A stretch of DNA of 48,880 nt from Paraburkholderia sp. C35 (GTDB lineage: Bacteria; Pseudomonadota; Gammaproteobacteria; Burkholderiales; Burkholderiaceae): positions 1 to 48,880 of the forward strand of contig NZ_QBUY01000062.1 in assembly GCF_003121405.1 (NCBI RefSeq), read 5' to 3'. The notes beneath the pieces are model-generated. The model did no database searches. It was not told the DNA's origin and worked only from the letters and a program-made list of their open reading frames with translations. Below are positions 26,894 through 34,570 of this stretch, piece after piece. Made by a program: the position numbers and the translations under genes. Positions within the stretch are counted from its first letter, which is position 1. The number at the start of each line of letters is the position of its first letter.

Positions 26894-27625
26894 TTAGTTG
26901 GCGCGGGTCGCGAGCCGAAGACCGTCTCCGCGCTTCGTCGACGACAGGCGCGCGCCCGTCACGAAGAACGCGTGCAAGCCGTGAGCGAAGCGGCTCAGCT
27001 TGCTGACGATGCCCTTGTTGGCACGCGTCAGGGCGTTGTAGCCGAGCACAGCGGGAATCGCGACGAACAGACCGAACGCGGTCATGATCAGCGCTTCGCC
27101 GACCGGGCCAGCAACCTGATCGATCGACGACTGGCCCGCAGCGCCGATGCTCAGCAGTGCGTGATAGATGCCCCACACCGTGCCGAACAGGCCGACGAAC
27201 GGCGCCGTGCTGCCGATCGACGCGAGCACGGCGAGGCCGCTCTGCATGCGCGCCACGCTCTCGTCCCTCGTGTCCTTCAGGCAGCGCGTGATCCAGTCCG
27301 ACACGTCCATGCGGTCATGCAGATGCGGTTGCGTCTGATGATGGTGATCGGCGGCTTCCTGGCCCGACAGCGCGAGCGCGAGGAACGGGTTTTCAGCCGG
27401 CGACGACGTGCCGCTGCCGAGCTTCTTCATGCCGTCGGCGACATCGTCCGAATGCCAGAAGGCCTTTTCGGCGTTCTTCGTCAGGCGGTTCAGGCGCATC
27501 ACGTTCCAGCTCTTGACGACGATCACGCTCCACGACAGCACCGACATGATCAACAGCGCCACCGCGATACCGCGTGTGACGAAATCCCCTTGTGCCCAGA
27601 CGTGGGCAATACCGTAGTTCTGCAT
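26894..27625 (-). CDS. exbB: ExbB, TonB-complex proton channel subunit
   Basis: A 243-residue inner-membrane protein of the MotA/TolQ/ExbB family. A first helix lies near residues 16-38. The conserved pair of helices in the second half contains GLFGTVWGIYHALLSIG and GEALIMTAFGLFVAIPAVLGYN. The start at 27625 gives the standard MQNYGIAHVWAQGDFVTRG; the frame continues upstream but that part is not ExbB-like. Between tonB and exbD in an apparent operon. Confidence 0.95.
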   Translation of the reverse strand: MQNYGIAHVWAQGDFVTRGIAVALLIMSVLSWSVIVVKSWNVMRLNRLTKNAEKAFWHSDDVADGMKKLGSGTSSPAENPFLALALSGQEAADHHHQTQPHLHDRMDVSDWITRCLKDTRDESVARMQSGLAVLASIGSTAPFVGLFGTVWGIYHALLSIGAAGQSSIDQVAGPVGEALIMTAFGLFVAIPAVLGYNALTRANKGIVSKLSRFAHGLHAFFVTGARLSSTKRGDGLRLATRAN

Positions 27626-27684
27626 GGCAATTCCTTTTTTCTTTGAAATGCGGGTCGGCTGAGCGATCAGCGTGATCAGTCCGA

Positions 27685-28416
27685 TCAGTTGTTCAGGCTG
27701 AAATCGAAAGGCTGGACGGCGGGCACGCGGACCGCTTCGCCGTCTACCAGATAGGGCTTGCACGAGCTGGAGCGAATGGCATCCAGCGCGGCCTGATCGA
27801 GGCGATCGGAGCCACTGCTCTTTTTCAGTTCGACGTTCTCGATCCGGCCCGACGCCGACAGAATGAACTGGACGATCGCGCGTCCCGTTTCGCCGCGCCG
27901 GCGCGACATCGCCGGATAGGTCGGTTCGACGATGTTGCAGCTCAAATGTGACGCGTCTTTGGGCGCCGTGATCGACATCACCGGTTTTGCGACCGGCGCT
28001 GCCGGTGCGGCAGGCGCTGCCGGAGCCGGTGGCGCGGGCGGAGCGGGATCGACGGGCGCGCTGATCTCGTGCTGCGACGGCGCCTGGGCGACAGGCATCG
28101 GCGCGGGCGTAGGCTTCGGCGTCGGGCGCGGCTGCACCTTCGGCTTGACCTTCTGCACGGGCACGGGCTTCGGCGGCGGCGGAGCCGAGTCGATCGCGAC
28201 GGGCGCAGCGGCTGGCGCCGGCGGCGGCAGCAGTTCGGCCGTGATCGTGCGCGGCGTTTCGATCGGCAACGGCGGGACCGTGCGCACCGTGAACGCAATA
28301 GCGCGCGCGATGACGTGAAGTCCGATGACGATACCCGTCACCGTGGCGATACGCGGGTTGATTCGGGCGGAAGCGTCCGGCGCGAGACCGGTTGGGAGAG
28401 TAGGCGTGGCCTGCAT
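27685..28416 (-). CDS. tonB: TonB energy-transducing protein
   Basis: A 243-residue TonB. It has an N-terminal membrane anchor (RIATVTGIVIGLHVIARAIAF), a long Pro/Lys-rich and Pro/Ala-rich periplasmic spacer (VKPKVQPRPTPKPTPAPMP), and a C-terminal domain with the conserved YPAMSRRRGETG. It delivers energy to outer-membrane receptors for siderophores and haem. The ATG at 28416 is preferred. An in-frame TTG 42 bases earlier is possible; neither has a strong ribosome site. No receptor gene is in the window. Confidence 0.92.
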   Translation of the reverse strand: MQATPTLPTGLAPDASARINPRIATVTGIVIGLHVIARAIAFTVRTVPPLPIETPRTITAELLPPPAPAAAPVAIDSAPPPPKPVPVQKVKPKVQPRPTPKPTPAPMPVAQAPSQHEISAPVDPAPPAPPAPAAPAAPAAPVAKPVMSITAPKDASHLSCNIVEPTYPAMSRRRGETGRAIVQFILSASGRIENVELKKSSGSDRLDQAALDAIRSSSCKPYLVDGEAVRVPAVQPFDFSLNN

Positions 28417-28465
28417 GGTTAGCGTGGCGGCGCGCCGGCGATGCAGCACGTCATGCAAAACAGCG

Positions 28466-28528
28466 TCATGTTCGGAATATCAGCAGCGAAATACAGACAG
28501 TGGTCAGAAAACCGATCAGCAATTCCAT
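28466..28528 (-). CDS. Possible 20-residue membrane peptide before tonB
   Basis: The frame encodes MELLIGFLTTVCISLLIFRT, almost entirely a single transmembrane helix. A very good ribosome site (gaggag, 7 bases before the ATG on the minus strand) precedes it. It ends 49 bases before the tonB start and could be a small membrane protein or a leader peptide of the tonB operon. Support comes from the ribosome site and composition only. Confidence 0.4.
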   Translation of the reverse strand: MELLIGFLTTVCISLLIFRT

Positions 28529-28680
28529 CTCGAACTCCTCGAAGAATGGCGTCGCTGGCTGGTGTCCAACTGGCTTGCTGACGGCGGAAACGAAAAACTG
28601 CAGCGCCCGGTGATGGCGCGCTTTTCGATGCACTACGTTGAAAACGCGAAGCGGACGGGTGAAGACCCGGAAAGCCGGCT

Positions 28681-28917
28681 TCAGGCTGCCTTGCGTTCGT
28701 AGAAAGTCAGCGGCACAGCTTGCGTGTGATGCTCGACGCCGCAACGGCTCGCACAGACGCCGCTTTGCGCCATGACGTCCCGCACGGACTCCTCGCACTT
28801 GCCGCAGCACATGGCGACGCCGAGTTCGAATTGAAGTTCGTCGAACGTGACATTACCTTCGGCAATGGATGCACGGATCTTCCGGTCGGATACTGACTTG
28901 CACACGCAGACAATCAT
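28681..28917 (-). CDS. bfd: Bacterioferritin-associated ferredoxin
   Basis: A 78-residue [2Fe-2S] protein. The cysteines are arranged as CVCK near the start and CCGKCEE in the middle, the Bfd pattern. Bfd binds bacterioferritin and passes electrons to release stored iron. A strong Fur box precedes it, so it is made when iron is scarce. The bfr gene is close by but separated by murI. Confidence 0.94.
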   Translation of the reverse strand: MIVCVCKSVSDRKIRASIAEGNVTFDELQFELGVAMCCGKCEESVRDVMAQSGVCASRCGVEHHTQAVPLTFYERKAA

Positions 28918-28940
28918 GACAGCTCGCGATAGCTAACGTT

Positions 28941-28959
28941 AATGCGAATTATTATCATT
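28941..28959 (-). promoter_or_regulatory. Fur box of bfd
   Basis: The 19-mer aatgcgaattattatcatt (minus strand aatgataataattcgcatt) is an excellent match to the Fur consensus, particularly the half aatgataat. It lies 24 bases before the bfd start codon. Confidence 0.85.
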
Positions 28960-29158
28960 TTGTTTGGTCGGTTTGGCAAGCCTCCCGTGCAAATTTTTGT
29001 AACAAAACCAGCTTGTTAGAAGGGTTTCGCCTATGGCGGCGAGATGGCGAACAGAAGGGGGATTTAGGGTCAGCGCGTTCGTCGTGCCGACCCTGAGTCA
29101 ATCTTCATACAGAATGCACGCGTAGAACCGGCCTGCTGATGCAGCCATTTGATCTGCG

Positions 29159-30061
29159 TCAGGCTGCGTGAGAATCCGGCGTCAGCGTGCGGCGCGACGG
29201 GATGTGGACGCGCTCGACGGGCGCGTCGATGTCGAGCAGCGTCGCGGCGAGTTGCTTGAGATGCGCGCCGTCGCTGGTCGAGCAGAAGCGGGGTTGCGGC
29301 GAGGCATCGCGTGCTGGCGAGCGCAGGCCTTGCTGATCGAGCACGCGTTCCAGCTGGCGCGCGATCGCAATACTCGTATCGATCAACGCCAGCCGGTCGC
29401 CGACGATGTCGCGGATCGCCGCGTCGAGGAAAGGGTAGTGCGTGCAGCCGAGCACGAGCGTATCGGCGCCCGCGTCGAGCATCGGCTGGAGGTAGCTTTG
29501 CAGCAGCGCGCGCAATTCAGCCGAGCCGATGTCGCAGCGTTCGACGGCTTCCACGAGGCCGAGACCGGGTTGGCACAGAAAACGGCAATCGCTGGCGTAG
29601 CGTTCGAGCAGGTCCTGAAAGCGGGCGCTGCGCAGCGTCACCCGCGTGGCGAGCACGCCTGCGACGCGCGTTTTCGACTGTTGCGCCGCCGGTTTTACGC
29701 CCGGCTCGACACCGATCAGCTGAATCGGCAGTTTCTCGCGCACCAGAGCGATGGATTGCGCCGTCGCCGTATTGCACGCCACGACCAGCGCCTTTGCGCC
29801 CTGCGCGACCAGCCATTCGCCGATAGCAAGCGTGCGGTCGGCGATGAAATCATCGTCGCGCTCGCCATAGGGCGCATAGAGCGAATCCGCGACGTACACG
29901 AGCGCTTCGTCCGGCAATTGCGCACGCACGGCACGCAACACCGACAAACCGCCCAGACCCGAATCGAAAATTCCGACGGGCGCGCGCGGATCGAGCAGTG
30001 GGAGCGAAGCAGAGTTCACAGCGGCGGGGGACAAAGCGGTCATGGTTTCAACGGAAGCCAT
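29159..30061 (-). CDS. murI: Glutamate racemase
   Basis: A 300-residue enzyme that converts L-glutamate to D-glutamate for peptidoglycan. The motif FDSGLGGLSVLRAV gives the first conserved Asp and Ser, ADSLYAPYG follows, and the two catalytic cysteines are in ACNTATAQ and GCTHYPFL. The start is uncertain by six residues (ATG at 30061 or 30043). It is placed between bfd and bfr but has no part in iron metabolism. Confidence 0.95.
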   Translation of the reverse strand: MASVETMTALSPAAVNSASLPLLDPRAPVGIFDSGLGGLSVLRAVRAQLPDEALVYVADSLYAPYGERDDDFIADRTLAIGEWLVAQGAKALVVACNTATAQSIALVREKLPIQLIGVEPGVKPAAQQSKTRVAGVLATRVTLRSARFQDLLERYASDCRFLCQPGLGLVEAVERCDIGSAELRALLQSYLQPMLDAGADTLVLGCTHYPFLDAAIRDIVGDRLALIDTSIAIARQLERVLDQQGLRSPARDASPQPRFCSTSDGAHLKQLAATLLDIDAPVERVHIPSRRTLTPDSHAA

Positions 30062-30157
30062 ATATGAAAATCCGCGCAGCGCCTGTAATCGAACGCTGCG
30101 CGGATCGGACCGCAGAAGTGTAGCAGGAGTGGGGACGCACCCAGCTGACGTGTTGTC

Positions 30158-30634
30158 TTATTCTTGCGAGCCCATCGCCGACTGCTGGTAGTTCTGGATG
30201 CCGATCTTGTCGATCAGGTCGATCTGCGTTTCCAGCCAGTCGATATGCTCTTCCGTGTCGTCGAGAATCGTCGTGAAGATTTCACGCGAGATGAAATCGC
30301 GCACCGATTCGCAATAAGCGATTGCTTCTTTGCAGGTGCCTTGCGAGATGTATTCGAGCTTCAGATCACACTCGAGAATCTCTTTGGTTTCTTCGCCGAT
30401 GAACAGCTTGTGCAGATCCTGCAGATTCGGCAGGCCGTCGAGCATAAAAATGCGTTCGATCAGCATGTCGGCGTGCTTCATTTCCCCGATGGATTCGTCG
30501 TACTCATGCTTGCCGAGCTTTTCCAGACCCCAGTGCTTGTACATCCGCGCGTGCAGAAAATACTGGTTGATCGCAGTAAGTTCGTTCTTCAACTGGGCGT
30601 TCAGATATTCGATGACTTTTTTGTCGCCTTGCAT
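30158..30634 (-). CDS. bfr: Bacterioferritin
   Basis: A 158-residue haem-containing ferritin subunit; 24 copies form the iron-storage shell. The ferroxidase residues are visible (Glu18 in LKNELTAINQYF, Glu51 with the His of EMKHADMLIERI, and DDTEEHIDWLE). The Met of the ADMLIERIFM segment is the usual haem ligand. It partners with bfd. A possible Fur box lies about 80-96 bases upstream. Confidence 0.96.
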   Translation of the reverse strand: MQGDKKVIEYLNAQLKNELTAINQYFLHARMYKHWGLEKLGKHEYDESIGEMKHADMLIERIFMLDGLPNLQDLHKLFIGEETKEILECDLKLEYISQGTCKEAIAYCESVRDFISREIFTTILDDTEEHIDWLETQIDLIDKIGIQNYQQSAMGSQE

Positions 30635-30711
30635 GACGTTTCCTCTTCAAGAGCTGGTTTTTCAACAACAATAAACGTCTGAAAACGAAAAGCCAAGGAC
30701 GAATATGGTTG

Positions 30712-30730
30712 TTGAGAATCATTCACGCAA
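30712..30730 (-). promoter_or_regulatory. Possible Fur box of bfr
   Basis: The segment ttgagaatcattcacgcaa contains a clear gagaatcatt core but its outer bases match the Fur consensus less well. Position (about 80 bases before the bfr start codon) is reasonable for a promoter. bfr is often regulated by iron in the direction opposite to uptake genes, so the meaning of the site is open. Confidence 0.45.
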
Positions 30731-30751
30731 TTTAATTTGTATTTTGCGTGA

Positions 30752-30786
30752 ACAATAAAAAAGCCGGGACTATAACGTCCCGGCTT
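30752..30786 (-). terminator. Terminator of the fumarase gene
   Basis: On the minus strand the stem aagccgggac/gtcccggctt (10 bp, six-base loop) is followed by TTTTTTATT, 20 bases after the fumarase stop codon. Confidence 0.92.
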
Positions 30787-30806
30787 CGGTAAAACAAAGA
30801 AAATCG

Positions 30807-32330
30807 TCAAACAGTTGCGACGGGAATCTTACCGATCCTGGCCTGCCATTCCTTCGGTCCCGTCTGGTGCACCGAGGTGCCGTTCGAATCGACGGCGACC
30901 GTCACCGGCATATCCTGCACGTCGAATTCGTAGATGGCTTCCATGCCGAGGTCTTCGAACGCCAGCACCTTCGCGCTGCGGATCGCCTTCGACACCAGAT
31001 ACGCCGCGCCGCCCACGGCCATCAGATACGCCGCCTTGTGCTTCTTGATCGCCTCGATGGCGACGGGGCCGCGCTCGGCCTTGCCGATCATCGAGATCAA
31101 ACCGGTTTGCGAGAGCATCGTTTCCGTGAACTTGTCCATGCGCGTCGCCGTGGTCGGGCCTGCCGGGCCGACGGCTTCGTCACGCACCGGGTCGACCGGG
31201 CCGACGTAATAGATCACGCGGTTGGTGAAATCGACGGGCAGCTTTTCGCCCTTGGCGAGCATGTCGGCGATGCGCTTGTGCGCGGCGTCGCGGCCCGTCA
31301 ACATCTTGCCCGACAGCAGCAGCGTCTGGCCCGGCGTCCACGAAGCGACTTCTTCCGGCGTCAGCGTGTTCAGATCGACGCGCTTGCTCTTCTCGGTGTC
31401 CGGTTCCCACTGCACCTTGGGCCATGCGTCGAGCGGCGGCGGCGTGAGCTTGGCGACGCCCGTGCCGTCCAGTGTGAAGTGCGCGTGGCGCGTCGCCGCG
31501 GAGTTCGGGATGATCGCGATCGGCTTCGACGCAGCGTGCGTCGGTGCTGCCATGATCTTCACGTCGAGCACGGTAGCCAGACCGCCCAGACCTTGCGCGC
31601 CGATACCGAGCGCATTGACCTTCTCGTGCAGTTCGCCGCGCAGTTCTTCGATCCAGTCCTTCGGGCCGCGTGCGATCCCGTCCTGAATGTCGATCGGATC
31701 CATCAGCGATTCCTTCGCCATGACCATCGCCTTTTCAGCCGTGCCGCCGATACCGATGCCCAGCATGCCGGGCGGGCACCAGCCTGCGCCCATCGTCGGC
31801 ACGGTCTTGAGAATCCAGTCGACGATCGAATCCGACGGGTTCAGCATCGCGAACTTCGACTTGTTCTCCGAGCCGCCGCCCTTGGCCGCGACCTGCACGT
31901 CGACCTTGTCGCCCGGCACGATCTCGTAGTGGATCACGGCCGGCGTGTTGTCCTTCGTGTTCTTGCGGCCACCTTCGGGCGGACTCACGATCGACGCGCG
32001 CAGCACGTTGTCCGGGTTCAGATAACCGCGGCGCACGCCTTCGTTGATCATGTCGGTGACGCCCATGGTTGCACCGTCCCAGCGCACGTCCATGCCGACC
32101 TTCACGAACACCGTGACGATGCCCGTGTCCTGGCAGATCGGGCGCTTGCCTTCCGCGCACATGCGGCTGTTGGTCAGGATCTGCGCGATCGCGTCCTTTG
32201 CAGCCGGGCTCTCTTCGAGCTCGTACGCACGGCCAAGCGCTTCGATGTAATCGAGCGGATGGTAGTAGCTGATGTACTGCAGCGAGTCCGCAATACTCTG
32301 GATCAGGTCTTCCTGTTTGATGACGGTCAT
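30807..32330 (-). CDS. fumA: Class I (iron-sulfur) fumarate hydratase
   Basis: A 507-residue fumarase of the oxygen-sensitive class I type, which adds water to fumarate to give L-malate. The N-terminal alpha part has Cys66 (RPICQDTG) and Cys185 (GWCPPGMLG), 119 residues apart, as the first two ligands of the [4Fe-4S] cluster. The C-terminal beta part begins near KRVDLNTLTPEEV. The third ligand is expected in PNCAATRH, but here the sequence is PNSAATRH with Ser277. The only other cysteine is Cys58. Length and all other motifs are normal, so the gene is otherwise intact. It is a single-gene unit with its own terminator. Confidence 0.93.
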   Translation of the reverse strand: MTVIKQEDLIQSIADSLQYISYYHPLDYIEALGRAYELEESPAAKDAIAQILTNSRMCAEGKRPICQDTGIVTVFVKVGMDVRWDGATMGVTDMINEGVRRGYLNPDNVLRASIVSPPEGGRKNTKDNTPAVIHYEIVPGDKVDVQVAAKGGGSENKSKFAMLNPSDSIVDWILKTVPTMGAGWCPPGMLGIGIGGTAEKAMVMAKESLMDPIDIQDGIARGPKDWIEELRGELHEKVNALGIGAQGLGGLATVLDVKIMAAPTHAASKPIAIIPNSAATRHAHFTLDGTGVAKLTPPPLDAWPKVQWEPDTEKSKRVDLNTLTPEEVASWTPGQTLLLSGKMLTGRDAAHKRIADMLAKGEKLPVDFTNRVIYYVGPVDPVRDEAVGPAGPTTATRMDKFTETMLSQTGLISMIGKAERGPVAIEAIKKHKAAYLMAVGGAAYLVSKAIRSAKVLAFEDLGMEAIYEFDVQDMPVTVAVDSNGTSVHQTGPKEWQARIGKIPVATV

Positions 32331-32390
32331 AGCTAGGCTCAGTGGGGCAGTGTGGCGTTCGTTTTCGCGGTCGCGTGACGATGCGGCCGG

Positions 32391-32993
32391 TCAGACGCCT
32401 TCAGGGGAGTTGGAAATCGTTGTGTTTTTGCCGTGCGCGGCAGGCTCGTGGAAATGCGCCGGGTGCGTATGCGTGGTCAAGCGGTCGACCAGCGCCATCA
32501 CCAGCGCCGACACGAGGAACGTCACGTGGATGATCACCTGCCACATGATGGCTTGCTGCGAGTGCTTGTCCGGGTCGATGAAGGTCTTCAGCAGATGAAT
32601 CGACGAGATGCCGATCAGCGCCATCGACAGCTTCACCTTCAGCACGCCCGCGTTCACGTGGTCAAGCCATTCTGGCTCGTCGGGGTGGCCTTCCAGGCCG
32701 AGGCGCGACACGAAGGTTTCATACCCGCCGACAATCACCATGATCAGCAGGTTCGAGATCATCACCACGTCGATCAGGCTGAGCACGACCAGCATGATGT
32801 TGGTTTCGTCGAGCGTCATCGCGTGCGTGACGAGGTGCCAGACTTCCTTGGCGAACAGCACGACGTAGACGCCTTGCGCGACGATCAGGCCCAGATAGAG
32901 CGGCACCTGCAGCCAGCGGCTCATGAAGATCACGGAGGGCAGCAGGCGCATGCGGCGCGGACGGCCAGGCGGAGTGGGGCGCGGAGCGATCAT
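32391..32993 (-). CDS. UPF0114 (YqhA-like) membrane protein
   Basis: A 200-residue inner-membrane protein of the UPF0114/TIGR00645 family with about four hydrophobic segments (for example VPLYLGLIVAQGVYVVLF and LVVLSLIDVVMISNLLIMVI). The family motif SLIDVVMISNLLIMVIVGGY is complete. Function is unknown. The start at 32993 (MIAPRPTPPGRPRRMRLLPS) is the nearest plausible ATG; the family core begins a little later, so a downstream start is possible. Confidence 0.85.
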   Translation of the reverse strand: MIAPRPTPPGRPRRMRLLPSVIFMSRWLQVPLYLGLIVAQGVYVVLFAKEVWHLVTHAMTLDETNIMLVVLSLIDVVMISNLLIMVIVGGYETFVSRLGLEGHPDEPEWLDHVNAGVLKVKLSMALIGISSIHLLKTFIDPDKHSQQAIMWQVIIHVTFLVSALVMALVDRLTTHTHPAHFHEPAAHGKNTTISNSPEGV

Positions 32994-33248
32994 GGGGCGT
33001 TCGGCTTGGTGTTGGCGCTTCGTGATGACGGATCGTAGTGTTGCGTACGGCGTGCACGGGCGCGCTCGCTGCGACGACGGCGGATCACGCGAAAAGCGAA
33101 CAACCGACGGTCGGCGGCACGGTGATAAAACCGGCCGGCAAGGCGCGCTGGGCGCCGTATTGTACAGCGGGAAGCGTGACAGCCATGTCGAAGCACGCAG
33201 GCGGCCGTTTAGCGGCACCAGTGACGTCGCGTACGGCGCATGATCCCG

Positions 33249-34148
33249 CTACGAAGCGACAGGCGGTACGCGCCGCGCCTTCAGGCTGGCGAGCGCAATG
33301 CCCGCGATCACGCAGGCGAGCGCGACGCCATGCGCCAATGTAGGCCGTTCGTCGAGGAAGACAATGCCGTAGACGGCAGCCGCCACGGGCAGCACCGCGC
33401 TGAACACGCCCGCGAGACTGCCCGGCACATGGCGAATACCCTTCATCCACAGCCAGAACGAGAAGATGCTCGCCGACAGCCCATACCACAGCACGAGTGC
33501 CCAGATGCTGACGGGCACGCTCGCGTAGCTGAACGCAAACATCGACGACACGCCGAGCGGCAACATCAGCAGCAGGCCGAACAGGTGCGTGTACGCGCAG
33601 ATATCGATAGGCGCGAGCGTCTGCGTGAGGCGGCGCGACAGAATCACATACAGCGATTCGCAGCACACGGCGCCGAGCACCATCAGATTGCCCGCGAACG
33701 AACTTTCGTTCGCGGCACCCGGCGCGGCGCCGGCATGGGCCAGATTGATCACCACCACGCCGGCGATCGCCAGCGCAATCGACGCCAGCGCGCGGCCATC
33801 CGGCTTTTCCTTGAGGAAGATCCACGAGAACAGCGCGACCACGGCGGGAATCGTGCTGGTGATGACGCCCGCCGCGACGGCGCTGGTCCGGTGCACGCCG
33901 TTGAGCATGAGCAGCGTAAACCCGAATGTGCCGAACAGCGCCTGTAGGAACAGATTGAGCCATTCGCCACGTTTCACGCGGCGCAGTTTGCTCACGCGCA
34001 GCAGCGGCCACAGCACGGCCATCGCGATCACGAAGCGCAGCAGGGCGAACAGCGGGACGGGAACGAAGGCGACAATCGATTTGCCGATACCGACGTTGCT
34101 GCCGACGAGCAGCATCGCGGCAATGAGGAACAGGGAATAGCGGTTCAA
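33249..34148 (-). CDS. EamA/DMT-superfamily transporter
   Basis: A 299-residue ten-helix membrane protein made of two EamA repeats. The first repeat runs from residue 5 to about 140 and the second from about 152 to 290, with the usual start LVGSNVGIGKSIV and the glycine/proline-rich end of each repeat (ITSTIPAVVALFSWIFLKE, FSAVLPVAAAVYGIVFLDE). Members export amino acids, metabolites or drugs. The substrate is unknown. Single gene. Confidence 0.9.
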   Translation of the reverse strand: MNRYSLFLIAAMLLVGSNVGIGKSIVAFVPVPLFALLRFVIAMAVLWPLLRVSKLRRVKRGEWLNLFLQALFGTFGFTLLMLNGVHRTSAVAAGVITSTIPAVVALFSWIFLKEKPDGRALASIALAIAGVVVINLAHAGAAPGAANESSFAGNLMVLGAVCCESLYVILSRRLTQTLAPIDICAYTHLFGLLLMLPLGVSSMFAFSYASVPVSIWALVLWYGLSASIFSFWLWMKGIRHVPGSLAGVFSAVLPVAAAVYGIVFLDERPTLAHGVALACVIAGIALASLKARRVPPVAS

Positions 34149-34570
34149 CTGGAATCCATGCGGCTAGTTCAGTTAGCATTGTAAAAGGGTGCTAACAACG
34201 GTGCAAAGCAAGCCTTGCGATCCGCTTGCAGCGCCGCAGCGCCTGGTGTTTTGCCTGGCAGACGCTCGCGTGGCACGTAAGTACGCGGTAAGTTGCAACG
34301 CTTATCGTGGGAAGCGATCGAAGCTGATGAAGGCACGTTGCGCGCTCCATATTGCGATATCGTGGCCGTCATGCGCTGAATCGCTATGTGCGCGTCGATG
34401 CATGTCGTCGATGGGCACGAGGGTGGGAGACACGCCGCCCGTCACTGACACACGCGGTGCCACGACGACCGGTATGACGTAGGTAGCGACGCGTTGCGCC
34501 CGTAAAGGCCGGCACGCATCGCGAGCCCGCCGGCAAGGATTGACGTTTCATCTTCACCAAGGGGTAGTCG
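34149..34570. other. Intergenic region upstream of acs
   Basis: About 420 bases between the EamA gene and acs, which diverge. It must contain both promoters. I see no strong -10/-35 pair, no clear operator and no gene; only the ribosome site aagggg just before the acs start codon is clear. Confidence 0.5.

Noticed and set aside
27932..28422. Frames with Gly/Ala-rich or Arg-rich translations opposite tonB
   Set aside because: They arise from the Pro/Ala-rich spacer of TonB read in other frames.
28325..28702. Plus-strand frame of 125 codons opposite the tonB start and the spacer before it
   Set aside because: It has no ribosome site and most of it is antisense to tonB; the part in the spacer looks protein-like (LELLEEWRRWLVSNWLADGG) but I know no family.
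29066..29094. Inverted agggtc/gaccct after murI
   Set aside because: Only six paired bases with a long loop and no T-run, so not called a terminator.
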